Assembly (NCBI GenBank): GCA_015523685.1
Contig: WAJW01000110.1
Location: 1-7,484 of the forward strand
Source: Archaeoglobaceae archaeon
GTDB lineage: Archaea > Halobacteriota > Archaeoglobi > Archaeoglobales > JdFR-42
Length of the DNA: 7,484 bases
Direction of reading: 5' to 3'
The translations under genes were made by a program, and so were the position numbers. The notes under the pieces are model-generated. The model searched no databases, was not told where the DNA came from, and saw only the letters and a program-made list of their open reading frames with translations. Shown here piece after piece: positions 1 through 6,500 of the stretch (the stretch's first letter is position 1; the number at the start of each line of letters is the position of its first letter).

Positions 1-25
1 GCTCGGAGATGTGTATAAGAGACAG
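1..25 (+). other. Residual Illumina Nextera Read 2 transposase adapter (artefact)
   Basis: Bases 7-25 read AGATGTGTATAAGAGACAG, which is exactly the 19-bp Tn5 mosaic end used in Nextera tagmentation libraries. The six bases before it (GCTCGG) match the adjoining part of the Read 2 transposase adapter, so all 25 bases match that adapter's 3' end. This is untrimmed library sequence at a contig edge and not archaeal DNA. Genomic sequence starts at base 26. The reading frame of the pncB fragment happens to run through the junction, so any residue translated from bases 1-25 is spurious. Adapter identity is from established knowledge of the kit sequence. Confidence 0.97.
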
Positions 26-27
26 TC

Positions 28-573
28 GATACGTTTGAGGATGAAAAGACAGAGGCGATAAAGGCAATTGAAAACCTTTCCAGAATAGATGCCCTCAGGC
101 TTGACACTCCTTCCTCGAGAAGAGGGAATTTCAGGAAGATCATTGAGGAGGTCAGATGGGAGCTGAAAATAAGGGGGCGTGAAGACGTCAGGATTTTCGT
201 GAGTGGCGGAATAGATGAGAGATCGATAATACAGCTCAGAGATGTGGTGGATGCCTTCGGAGTGGGAACAAGCGTTGCCGGAGCTCCTCCCATTGATTTC
301 TCCCTTGATATCGTTGAGAAAGAGGGCGAACCTGTGGCAAAAAGAGGGAAGAGGGGCGGAATGAAGCAGGTTTACAGAAATGATAGGTTCGAGGATACAA
401 TAACACTTTTCCATCAGACCGCAGATGGCAAGCCCCTCCTTGAAAAGTACATCGAAGGTGGCAGGATAATCCGGGAAAGTGACCACAAATCTGCGAGAAA
501 AAACGTGCTTGACCAGATGGAAAAGATAAGGAAGCTTGACCTGGAGGAGAGATTTCTCAATGGCATTTACTGA
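28..573 (+). CDS. pncB: Nicotinate phosphoribosyltransferase, C-terminal part (5'-truncated)
   Basis: The frame is open from the adapter junction to TGA at 571-573 and gives 181 residues. An internal GTG at 199 is a possible but false start, because clearly homologous sequence continues upstream of it. The family condenses nicotinate with PRPP, helped by ATP, to make nicotinate mononucleotide for NAD salvage in the cytoplasm. Seen here are an opening VDTFEDEKTEAI, a central RLDTPSSRRGNF stretch, the strand-plus-glycine segment FVSGGIDE, and GVGTSVAGAPPIDF. All are typical of the C-terminal half of archaeal NAPRTases and lie around the phosphoribosyl-phosphate site. Family members are about 390 residues as I recall, so roughly the N-terminal half is missing, lost at the contig edge and not by mutation. 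Its 3' end overlaps the convergent pilin-like gene by 7 bp. Family call is strong; it rests on motif recognition from memory. Confidence 0.9.
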   Translation, partial: DTFEDEKTEAIKAIENLSRIDALRLDTPSSRRGNFRKIIEEVRWELKIRGREDVRIFVSGGIDERSIIQLRDVVDAFGVGTSVAGAPPIDFSLDIVEKEGEPVAKRGKRGGMKQVYRNDRFEDTITLFHQTADGKPLLEKYIEGGRIIRESDHKSARKNVLDQMEKIRKLDLEERFLNGIY

Positions 574-1373
574 ACCCTTACCTCATCCCTGCCCACGAGT
601 CTTCCATCTTCGAACAGAAGGACAGAAACGGTATCTCCGGGTTTTATAACTCCATTTTTCATGTTAATAACTCCGTATTCTCCGTTTCTCCATTCCACCC
701 CGGAAAATGCCTTACCACCTGTGTACTGATAACCGGTGTGATTTGAGAAATCAAAGTTTTCGGATTTCAGCGTGGTGATGGAATACGGATACCTGATGCC
801 GTTGATATATATTTCCATGGAGTGATTTGCAAGGGAAAGGCTCTCCGGAGAAATAAGCTTGACTCTGATTTCACCACCGTATGCGTCAACCTGAGTTATT
901 CTGAAAACAACTGGATATTCCCCGGAAACCGCGGAGAGAACCTTTCCGGTAAATGGGTCTCTTATCAATCTGACCTTCAGATTGTCTTTTCCCGGACCGA
1001 TTGAAATTCCTTTCAACGGCCACAAGGGTACGTTTCCCCTGTCCGCAACAACATAAACCCCATCGTACCACTTTTCAACCCCGGAACCTCCATCCATTCT
1101 AATTCTGACGAGAGTCCCTGCATTGAGGTCTGGAATGAAATCAACGGAATGCACCTCTTCGGGGATGTTGAGGCTAACAACAACCACCCTCCCTGGCACT
1201 TCACCGGAGACCCGGATCTCGGCCATCATCCTGTCAATCTCATTTCCGGCCTTGACTCTGGCATAATCCATCTTCAGATCATCCATTCCCCCAGCCACGA
1301 AGGAGATAATTATGCCTGCGAGAACCGTATACACCACAAGCTTGATGGCATCCTCAACCATACCCGAATTCAC
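567..1373 (-). CDS. Membrane-anchored pilin-like secreted protein of unknown function
   Basis: This is a 268-residue protein starting at GTG (1371-1373); an in-frame ATG four codons later (1359-1361) is an alternative. After a short N-terminus (MNSGMVEDAIK) there is one hydrophobic segment at about residues 10-28 with the feel of an archaeal type IV pilin helix. A helix rich in charged residues (to about 52) and then a beta-rich, glycine- and valine-rich domain follow. Two NHS/NHT sequons (about 183-185 and 211-213) fit an extracellular location. The C-terminal pattern, W then a turn, then IKPGDTVSVLLFEDG and a final VRVQ strand, resembles the ending of archaeal pilin/DUF1628-type proteins. 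No clear prepilin peptidase site (K/R-G before the hydrophobic stretch) is seen, so it may stay uncleaved as an anchored surface protein. It is divergent from the MBL-fold gene and convergent with pncB. It is not assigned to a named family; pilin-like is an inference. Confidence 0.75.
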   Translation of the reverse strand: MNSGMVEDAIKLVVYTVLAGIIISFVAGGMDDLKMDYARVKAGNEIDRMMAEIRVSGEVPGRVVVVSLNIPEEVHSVDFIPDLNAGTLVRIRMDGGSGVEKWYDGVYVVADRGNVPLWPLKGISIGPGKDNLKVRLIRDPFTGKVLSAVSGEYPVVFRITQVDAYGGEIRVKLISPESLSLANHSMEIYINGIRYPYSITTLKSENFDFSNHTGYQYTGGKAFSGVEWRNGEYGVINMKNGVIKPGDTVSVLLFEDGRLVGRDEVRVQ

Positions 1374-1423
1374 AATAATTCAATGCGGTAATGTTTTATT
1401 TCTCTTTTTTCAATTTAAGGTGT
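1374..1423. promoter_or_regulatory. Compact divergent promoter with one shared TATA-like element
   Basis: Only 50 bp separate the GTG start of the pilin-like gene (1373) from the proposed GTG start of the hydrolase (1424). The single AT-rich element TTTTATTT (1394-1401; AAATAAAA on the other strand) lies about 25 bp from each start. Archaeal transcription starts about 25 bp downstream of the TATA centre, so both messages could be leaderless and driven from this one element in opposite directions. No good Shine-Dalgarno site stands before either start; AGGTG at 1418-1422 is too close to the GTG to be convincing. TATA-like character is seen; the use in both directions is inferred. Confidence 0.5.
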
Positions 1424-1999
1424 GTGGTCAGTCTGGTGAAAAGGGGTGTACTGCTGAGATATGCGGGAAAGATAATTCATGCGAGCAGTTCAATTACTTT
1501 CCTGAAATGCAGAAATAGGAATATACTGGTTGATACAGGTTCCGGGAGTGATAGGAAGTGGGTAATCCACAGGCTTGGGAAAATGAATCTTTCACCCGAA
1601 AAAATAGATTGCATTGTGATAACACATGAGCATCAGGACCATACCGGAAACACTGAAATTTTTAATGAGGCTGAAATCTATTCAGCTGGAAACATGGATG
1701 AATTCAATGATCTCTTTTCACCTGAACTGACCCTGATTGAAACCCCGGGCCACACTTCCGATCATATCTCCCTCATTTCACGTTGTGAAAATGGAGTGTA
1801 TGCAACAGCCGGGGATGCAATACCCACTGAAAACAACCTCATGAAACTGATTCCCCCACTAATATGTGAGGACAGGAAGAGATCTTTCAGGAGCATGATG
1901 AAGCTTGTAAAAATGGCGGATTTCATAATACCGGGTCATGGCGGGATCGTTATGAATCCTCACAGGAAAATAAAAAAGAAGAGGGGCGAATCTATCTGA
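1424..1999 (+). CDS. MBL-fold metallo-hydrolase (small, MBLAC1-like)
   Basis: This is a 191-residue single-domain metallo-beta-lactamase-fold protein. Visible metal ligands are THEHQDH (H68, H70, D72, H73), the third-motif histidine in TPGHTSDH (H110), the aspartate of AGD (D131) and the late histidine of IPGHGG (H172). These make a full two-metal site, so it should be a catalytically competent, probably zinc-dependent cytoplasmic hydrolase. The substrate cannot be read from sequence; short members of this superfamily include glyoxalase II-like, thioesterase and nuclease-like enzymes. I chose GTG 1424 over the in-frame ATG at 1391, because the latter lies on the likely TATA element and adds the unlike-family segment MFYFSFFNLRC. 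Starting at VVSLVKRGVLL puts a normal first beta strand at the N-terminus. The lysine-rich tail (KIKKKRGESI) overlaps the 3' end of ftsZ2 by 8 bp. Confidence 0.88.
   Translation: MVSLVKRGVLLRYAGKIIHASSSITFLKCRNRNILVDTGSGSDRKWVIHRLGKMNLSPEKIDCIVITHEHQDHTGNTEIFNEAEIYSAGNMDEFNDLFSPELTLIETPGHTSDHISLISRCENGVYATAGDAIPTENNLMKLIPPLICEDRKRSFRSMMKLVKMADFIIPGHGGIVMNPHRKIKKKRGESI
1966..1980 (-). terminator. Possible T-rich terminator of the cdrS-ftsZ2 operon
   Basis: On the - strand, about 12-26 bases after the ftsZ2 stop, the sequence reads TTCTTTTTTATTTTC. Runs of T alone can end archaeal transcription by intrinsic termination. The same bases encode the lysine-rich tail of the convergent hydrolase (AAA/AAG codons), so the T-run may equally be a by-product of that coding. 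No hairpin is evident. Confidence 0.35.
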
Positions 2000-3122
2000 T
2001 CACATCTATCATTGTGTCCTGTACTTCTCTGTTTCTATCCTTTTTCTGAGAATTCGGAGCTGTATCAGGGTTATATCCCGCATAGCAGTACTTCCCGGGC
2101 CCGAGTACCTGTGCAGACTGCACACCGGTCATTATGGCCATAACCCTTACCTTGCCCTCAAATTCATCGCTTATTCTGGCACCCCATATCACATTCGCAT
2201 CCTCATGAAGCTCAAATGTCAGCTGCTGGGCTATATATTCAGCCTCCTTAAGCGTTAAATCCTGCCCTCCTATTATATGGACAAGAGCACCCGTAGCACC
2301 TCTGTAATCGACATCAAGCAGAGGATGGGACAGACAGGCTCTCACAACCTCATCGGATTTCTGCTGGCCCTTTGCCTCTCCCACAAGCATTACCGCAACA
2401 CCTCCACAGCCCATTATTGCCCTGACATCAGCATAATCGAGGTTGATCAGTGATGGCTGGGTTATGGTTTCCGAAATTCCCTTCACCGTTTCTGCAATCA
2501 GCTGATCCATAACGGAAAAAGCCTGCTCAATTGGAAGGTTGGGGACATAGTCAAGTAACCTGTTGTTATCGAGAACAATTACAGTGTCTGCAACAGATCT
2601 CAGGTCTTCGAGACCCTCTTCTGCCTTCAGAAGTCTTGCCCTCTCCACGTGAAATGGAGTTGAAACCATCCCGATGACTATAGCACCCTGACTTTTTGCC
2701 ACTTCCGCAACAACCGGAGCACTTCCGGTTCCGGTTCCGCCTCCCATACCTGCCGTTATGAAAACCAGATCCGCATCTTTGAGGACTTCTTCAAGGGTTC
2801 CTCTTGCCAGTTCTGCAGCTCTCCTTCCTATTTCGGGATATCCTCCAGCTCCAAGACCTCTTGTGAGGGATTTCCCTATCAGAATTTTTTTATCTGCCTG
2901 AATCCTGTCGAGATGCTGTTTATCCGTGTTTATTGCAAGCGTTTCAGCTCCATTTACCCCGAGATTGTACAGGCGGTTTATGGTGTTGTTTCCTGCCCCA
3001 CCACATCCTATTATAACTATCTGGGGCTGACCGAACTCCTCAAAATCTTCTTCCTCCATGTTTCCTCTCATTCTTCTTTCCATTTCAGAATACCTGAGGG
3101 CATCCTTTACTATAGATTGCAT
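1992..3122 (-). CDS. ftsZ2: Cell division GTPase FtsZ, archaeal FtsZ2 type
   Basis: This 376-residue tubulin-like GTPase polymerises at mid-cell and drives archaeal cytokinesis. Visible landmarks are the nucleotide-binding loop GCGGAGNNT (39-47), the tubulin signature GGGTGTG (127-133), the NNRLLDYVPNLP stretch (186-197) and the T7 synergy loop NLDYAD (227-232), whose aspartates hydrolyse GTP in the neighbouring subunit. The C-terminal FtsZ domain ends near GVQSAQVLGP (333-342). A polar linker and the short tail VQDTMIDVIR follow, a plausible docking peptide for a membrane anchor such as SepF. The N-terminus MQSIVKDALR...ER and the MTGVQSAQ ending match haloarchaeal FtsZ2 as I remember it better than FtsZ1. 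The ATG is supported by a strong TAAGGAGGGG Shine-Dalgarno 9-18 bases upstream. It lies 28 bp after cdrS in the same operon, and its stop overlaps the hydrolase gene by 8 bp. Confidence 0.96.
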   Translation of the reverse strand: MQSIVKDALRYSEMERRMRGNMEEEDFEEFGQPQIVIIGCGGAGNNTINRLYNLGVNGAETLAINTDKQHLDRIQADKKILIGKSLTRGLGAGGYPEIGRRAAELARGTLEEVLKDADLVFITAGMGGGTGTGSAPVVAEVAKSQGAIVIGMVSTPFHVERARLLKAEEGLEDLRSVADTVIVLDNNRLLDYVPNLPIEQAFSVMDQLIAETVKGISETITQPSLINLDYADVRAIMGCGGVAVMLVGEAKGQQKSDEVVRACLSHPLLDVDYRGATGALVHIIGGQDLTLKEAEYIAQQLTFELHEDANVIWGARISDEFEGKVRVMAIMTGVQSAQVLGPGKYCYAGYNPDTAPNSQKKDRNREVQDTMIDVIR

Positions 3123-3130
3123 TCATCCAT

Positions 3131-3140
3131 CCCCTCCTTA
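3131..3140 (-). promoter_or_regulatory. Strong ribosome binding site of ftsZ2
   Basis: The - strand reads TAAGGAGGGG ending eight bases before the ATG at 3122, a near-ideal match to the archaeal anti-Shine-Dalgarno. It lies in the 28-bp gap after the cdrS stop, so ftsZ2 is translated from its own site and not only by coupling. Such a strong site contrasts with the apparently leaderless GTG starts of rgy and the divergent gene pair, and suggests that the downstream gene of this operon is made in larger amounts. Confidence 0.8.
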
Positions 3141-3150
3141 TTCATACACC

Positions 3151-3324
3151 TCAGGAGTAAAGCTGGAGGTTCTCCACTTTCTCTATTATCTCCCTGTTGG
3201 AATCGACAAACTCCCTTATCGCAGTTCTTATTGCCTCGCTAACAGAGGGAAACTCACCCGCCTTGACGAGCATCTCAAGCCTTTCATACTGCCTGTCAGT
3301 AATTCTTATTGTCACCTTCCTCAT
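3151..3324 (-). CDS. cdrS: Ribbon-helix-helix (CopG-type) regulator, CdrS-like
   Basis: This 57-residue gene runs from ATG (3322-3324) to TGA (3151-3153). The protein begins MRKVTIRITDRQYERLEMLV, with the alternating basic strand (K3, T5, R7) that inserts into the major groove in ribbon-helix-helix dimers. Helix 1 follows at about residues 9-22. The turn GEFPSVSEAIRTAIREFV (23-40) is the classic loop and second helix, and a short charged tail to residue 57 completes it. It is 28 bp upstream of ftsZ2. The pairing matches the cdrS-ftsZ2 locus described in haloarchaea (cell division regulator short) and reported as conserved across archaea, where CdrS controls ftsZ2 and division. By analogy this protein probably binds its own promoter; see the GACA/TGTC repeats upstream. 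A GGTGGG motif ends three bases before the ATG and may serve as ribosome binding site. The fold is strongly supported; the CdrS name rests on size and neighbour. Confidence 0.9.
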   Translation of the reverse strand: MRKVTIRITDRQYERLEMLVKAGEFPSVSEAIRTAIREFVDSNREIIEKVENLQLYS

Positions 3325-3345
3325 CGGCCCACCAGCTTACTCCCA

Positions 3346-3385
3346 CCTGACATCTGTCAGGCTATTGTCGGACATTTGTCGGACA
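3346..3385 (-). promoter_or_regulatory. Phased GACA/TGTC operator array upstream of cdrS
   Basis: Two copies of the palindrome GACA-NN-TGTC stand exactly 22 bp apart (3349-3358 and 3371-3380). The first is embedded in a perfect 16-bp inverted repeat, CCTGACA-TC-TGTCAGG (3346-3361). An extra TGTC sits midway (3366-3369) and an extra GACA follows (3382-3385). TGTC therefore recurs at 3355, 3366 and 3377, an 11-bp step, so all sites face one side of the helix. The segment TTGTCGGACA is directly repeated (3365-3374, 3376-3385). The array covers the predicted transcription start and leader of cdrS, where a bound repressor would block initiation. Tandem dimer binding to phased half-sites is usual for ribbon-helix-helix proteins, so CdrS or a paralogue is the likely ligand. 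The repeats are seen; the ligand is inferred. Confidence 0.7.
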
Positions 3386-3536
3386 CAAGTTATGATGGTT
3401 ATTATATATAAAGGTTATCATTCCATCATAATTTTATACATTCCTGTTCATAAAATTCTGATCATCGTATTCAAAACCTCACAGCCTATTGGCTCATCCG
3501 TTATCCAGTTCAGGACGTGATGATGGTGAATAAAGA
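3386..3536. other. Intergenic remainder between the cdrS operator and rgy
   Basis: Beyond the TATA box and its flanking inverted repeat, this AT-rich stretch holds no convincing gene. Start codons on the - strand open only three- to five-codon frames. A small AGCC-TATT-GGCT inverted repeat (3483-3494) lies about 43 bases after the rgy stop; on the - strand it is followed a few bases later by TTTT, a weak terminator candidate for rgy. No tRNA or other structured RNA was recognised. Confidence 0.5.
3401..3412 (-). promoter_or_regulatory. TATA box of the cdrS-ftsZ2 operon
   Basis: The - strand reads TTTATATATAAT, one of the best archaeal TATA boxes in the window. Counting about 25 bp downstream puts the transcription start near 3379-3383, giving a leader of about 55-60 bases before the cdrS ATG. 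The start thus falls inside the GACA/TGTC array. An 8-bp inverted repeat TATGATGG/CCATCATA (3391-3398, 3423-3430) brackets the box and may bind a further factor. A weaker TATAAAAT (3431-3438) could be a second, upstream promoter. Confidence 0.7.
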
Positions 3537-6500
3537 TCAGATAATATCCTGTTCCGGGAGTGCGGTCACCTCCCTGTAGAGCTCTTCAAGTGCAGCGTGA
3601 TACTCCATCTCACCCCTTCCAATGGCATCCATTTTGTTCATAAGCAATCTGGTTCGCTCTTCGGAGACAAGATTGCCAAATCTGGAATTAAGAAAGCTGA
3701 AAACTCTCCTCCCGAGCCTTGTTGGAAAAATTCTTCCTTTATTATCCCTGATGTAACCTCTTGCGAATAGCTTTTCCACTATTGTGGCGTAGGTTGAGGA
3801 TCTCCCGATACCCTTTTCCCTCATCATATGAACGATTTCCGATTGAGTGTATAGGGGAACAGAGGGCACATGCCTGATCTCCACGTCAAATGTGAATTTC
3901 CCCTCAGGAAGTGGATCTCTAACCCCAAAACCCCACCTGTAAAGCTCATATCCTCTACCTTCCGCCCTTACAATTCTCTCCTCATGGATTTCCCCACCTC
4001 CGTATCTGACCCTGTAGCCCATTCTTCTTATTCTCACTGGAGGGCACTGACTCGCCATAAACCTCCTGAAAATGAGATCATACAGAGCAAAATGACGCCA
4101 TGAAAGTCCCTCAACCTGAATCACCCCTTCCTGAATGAGTCTGTAAAGCGTATCTCTATCCAGAGGTTTTGTTGGTCTGATGCATTCATGAGCCCCTTCT
4201 CTGGCCCATTCCCTAAGTGTTGCATCCTTCCCCAGAAATTCAATTGCAACTCTGAGACCGTCCTCGCTTACCCTGGTTGAATCAGTCCTGTGATACGTGA
4301 TAAGACCGGTTTCAAACAGATTCTGAGCTATTTCCATGGCCTCTTTTACCGGGATTTTGAGTATTGAAACCGCATCTCTCATCATTGCGTCCGTTGTATA
4401 GGGAGGCGGGGGTGTTTTCTCTTCATCCCTTTCAAACATGGCACTTATCTCGATTTCGATCCGATTTGATGGCGGGTCATCTACTGAAAGCCCCAGTTCT
4501 TTTATGAACCCGATACGCTTCCTTCTTCTGGATTTTCGTGCTCTTTCAACGATCCATCCGAGAACGGGTGTCTGTGCTCTACCTGCTGAAAGACTGTGGT
4601 CATTAAACTTCTTCCAGAGAATCCTGCTCAGTATGAAACCTATCCACCTGTCTTCAATTCTTCTCACAATCTGTGAGGCCACGAGATTCTCATCAACATC
4701 TCTGAGATTCCTCAGAGCTTTCAGAACTCCTTTCTTTGTAACTTCATGAAACTCCGCCCTCTTTATCTCTCCAGATCCTGAAAGAAGGTTTTTGAGATCC
4801 CACGCTATCTTCTCACCCTCTGCATCCGGATCGGTTCCTATAACAACTCTTCCAGCTTCAACGGCAAGTTTTCTGAGGGCCTCTATCCTCCCTTTTGTAT
4901 CATCTATCTCATATGAATGACATTTCGGACAATCTTTCCTTTCGTCAGTGAACTGATGGCCACAGCTCCTGCACCTTTTTATGGTTCCATAAACCGGTGT
5001 AAAATCGCCGTTCAGCTCAACTCCAAAGAAACCCCGGTCTGGAACCAGATCGGTAACATGACCGAGAGATGCCGTGACAATGAGGATTTCATCAGGAGTT
5101 GCCACTTCATATGCAATCGCACTTCCATCGTCCTCTGTCAGGATTTTAATAGCCGGATGTCCAAAGAAACGGGATATCTGTTTCGCTTTAGTTGGACTCT
5201 CCACTATGAACAGAGTGGGTTTTATCTTGTCTTCGAATCCAGTTCTCTCTCTGCACTTTTCCCTTGTCAAATTCACTTCCTTCATTACCGCTTCCAGATC
5301 TACCTCTCCGAGTGATTTGAATTCTATATCGTAGAGTTTCGCCCTCTCCCTGAAGGCTCTGAGAATCCTCTCGTCATCCTCCATCAGAAACGAGATGCCT
5401 TTCGTTATACCCCCTGAAAACATCCTGGAGGTTCTTCCGGAACCCTGAATGTAGGTTCTGACATCGGGGAAAACCAGTTCACCATCCACGAAAACTATGT
5501 CCCTTTCACCTGCAGACCCTCTCTCCATTGCATTTTTAATTGCTTTTTTCAATTTCAGGAGTTTCTCGGAATCTTTCTCTATCTCAGGAAGATACTTCAA
5601 CAGCCCTTTCACTTCTTCGTCTCCTCTGAAAATAACCGCGAGGGCACGAACCATTCCCGGGCCAGCATTTTCCACATCTTCGATCCTGAATCTCATTACC
5701 GGGGCCGAAACAAAAACACAGTATCTGATCTTTTCAGGTAAATCAAGACCCCTCACGAGAAGTCCATAATAATGTGCGGTCCCTACAAGGTAATCGATCT
5801 CACCCCTTTCAAATCGTCTGTAATCCTCCTTTCTTCTACCTGTAACGAGTCCGGTTCTGAACTCGCCTTTCAGACTTCTGTATATCTCCTCTGACCTTTC
5901 TGAGGATTCCGTATAGATTATACCACCTTTACCTGCCTTCCTTAATATTTCTTTCAGTACACTCAAATCCTCCGTACTCACAAATACATCTTCAATATTT
6001 CTCATCGTATGTGCTGAGGACCCAACATCAAAATTCAGAAGTTTCCTTAGAATTCGGGTTTTTTTCCCGCTTCTCGCCGTCGCAGTTGAAACAATGAGAA
6101 CACCCCGGGAACTCCCTGTCCATTTATCACCGTGTTTTCTGAAACCAAGTAAAACCAGAATTCTTTCCACATTTTTTGAAGCTCTGAGAATTGAATCAAC
6201 GTCGTCCACAAAAATAAAATCAAATACAGTTTCTCTTAGCCTTTCAAAATGCCTCGATAGAAACTGGGGCGTTGTTACGAGAATTTCAAATTCACCTTCA
6301 TCCAGGAGATGGAAAAACTTTTCGCCAGCCTTTTTTAATCCGCTGTGATAGTATATAACCCTCACATCGCCCCCATCCTCATTTATTGACAGATCAATGT
6401 CCTGTTTTTCAGCAAAGCTCCTTATCATGCTTACAGCCTGGTTCAAAAGTAACGTTGTCGGAAAAAGAACGTAACTTCTTCTTTTTTTCAATGCCATGAA

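Noticed and set aside
7..25. Natural Tn5/IS50-type transposon end
   Set aside because: The 19-bp mosaic end is a synthetic hyperactive hybrid, it is preceded by kit-specific adapter bases, and it is at the very contig edge.
199..573. A short complete gene starting at GTG 199
   Set aside because: The frame stays open upstream to the adapter junction and encodes NAPRTase-like sequence there, so GTG 199 is internal to pncB.
1391..1423. Eleven extra N-terminal codons of the hydrolase (ATG 1391)
   Set aside because: They overlie the likely TATA element and encode an aromatic-rich stretch not expected before the first MBL beta strand. The GTG at 1424 fits better, though this is not proven.
3431..3438. 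A second TATA box (TATAAAAT) for cdrS
   Set aside because: It is weaker than the box at 3401-3412 and has no separate supporting feature; kept only as a possibility.
3483..3494. AGCC-TATT-GGCT hairpin as the rgy terminator
   Set aside because: The stem is only 4 bp and the nearby T-run is only four bases, too weak to call as a feature.
3197..3520. Plus-strand reading frames crossing cdrS and the intergenic region
   Set aside because: They lie antisense to the well-supported cdrS gene and its promoter, with no recognisable domain or ribosome binding site.
4438..6348. Several 80-130-codon plus-strand frames inside reverse gyrase
   Set aside because: They are antisense shadows rich in Ser, Phe and Leu from the opposite coding strand, without motifs or start signals.
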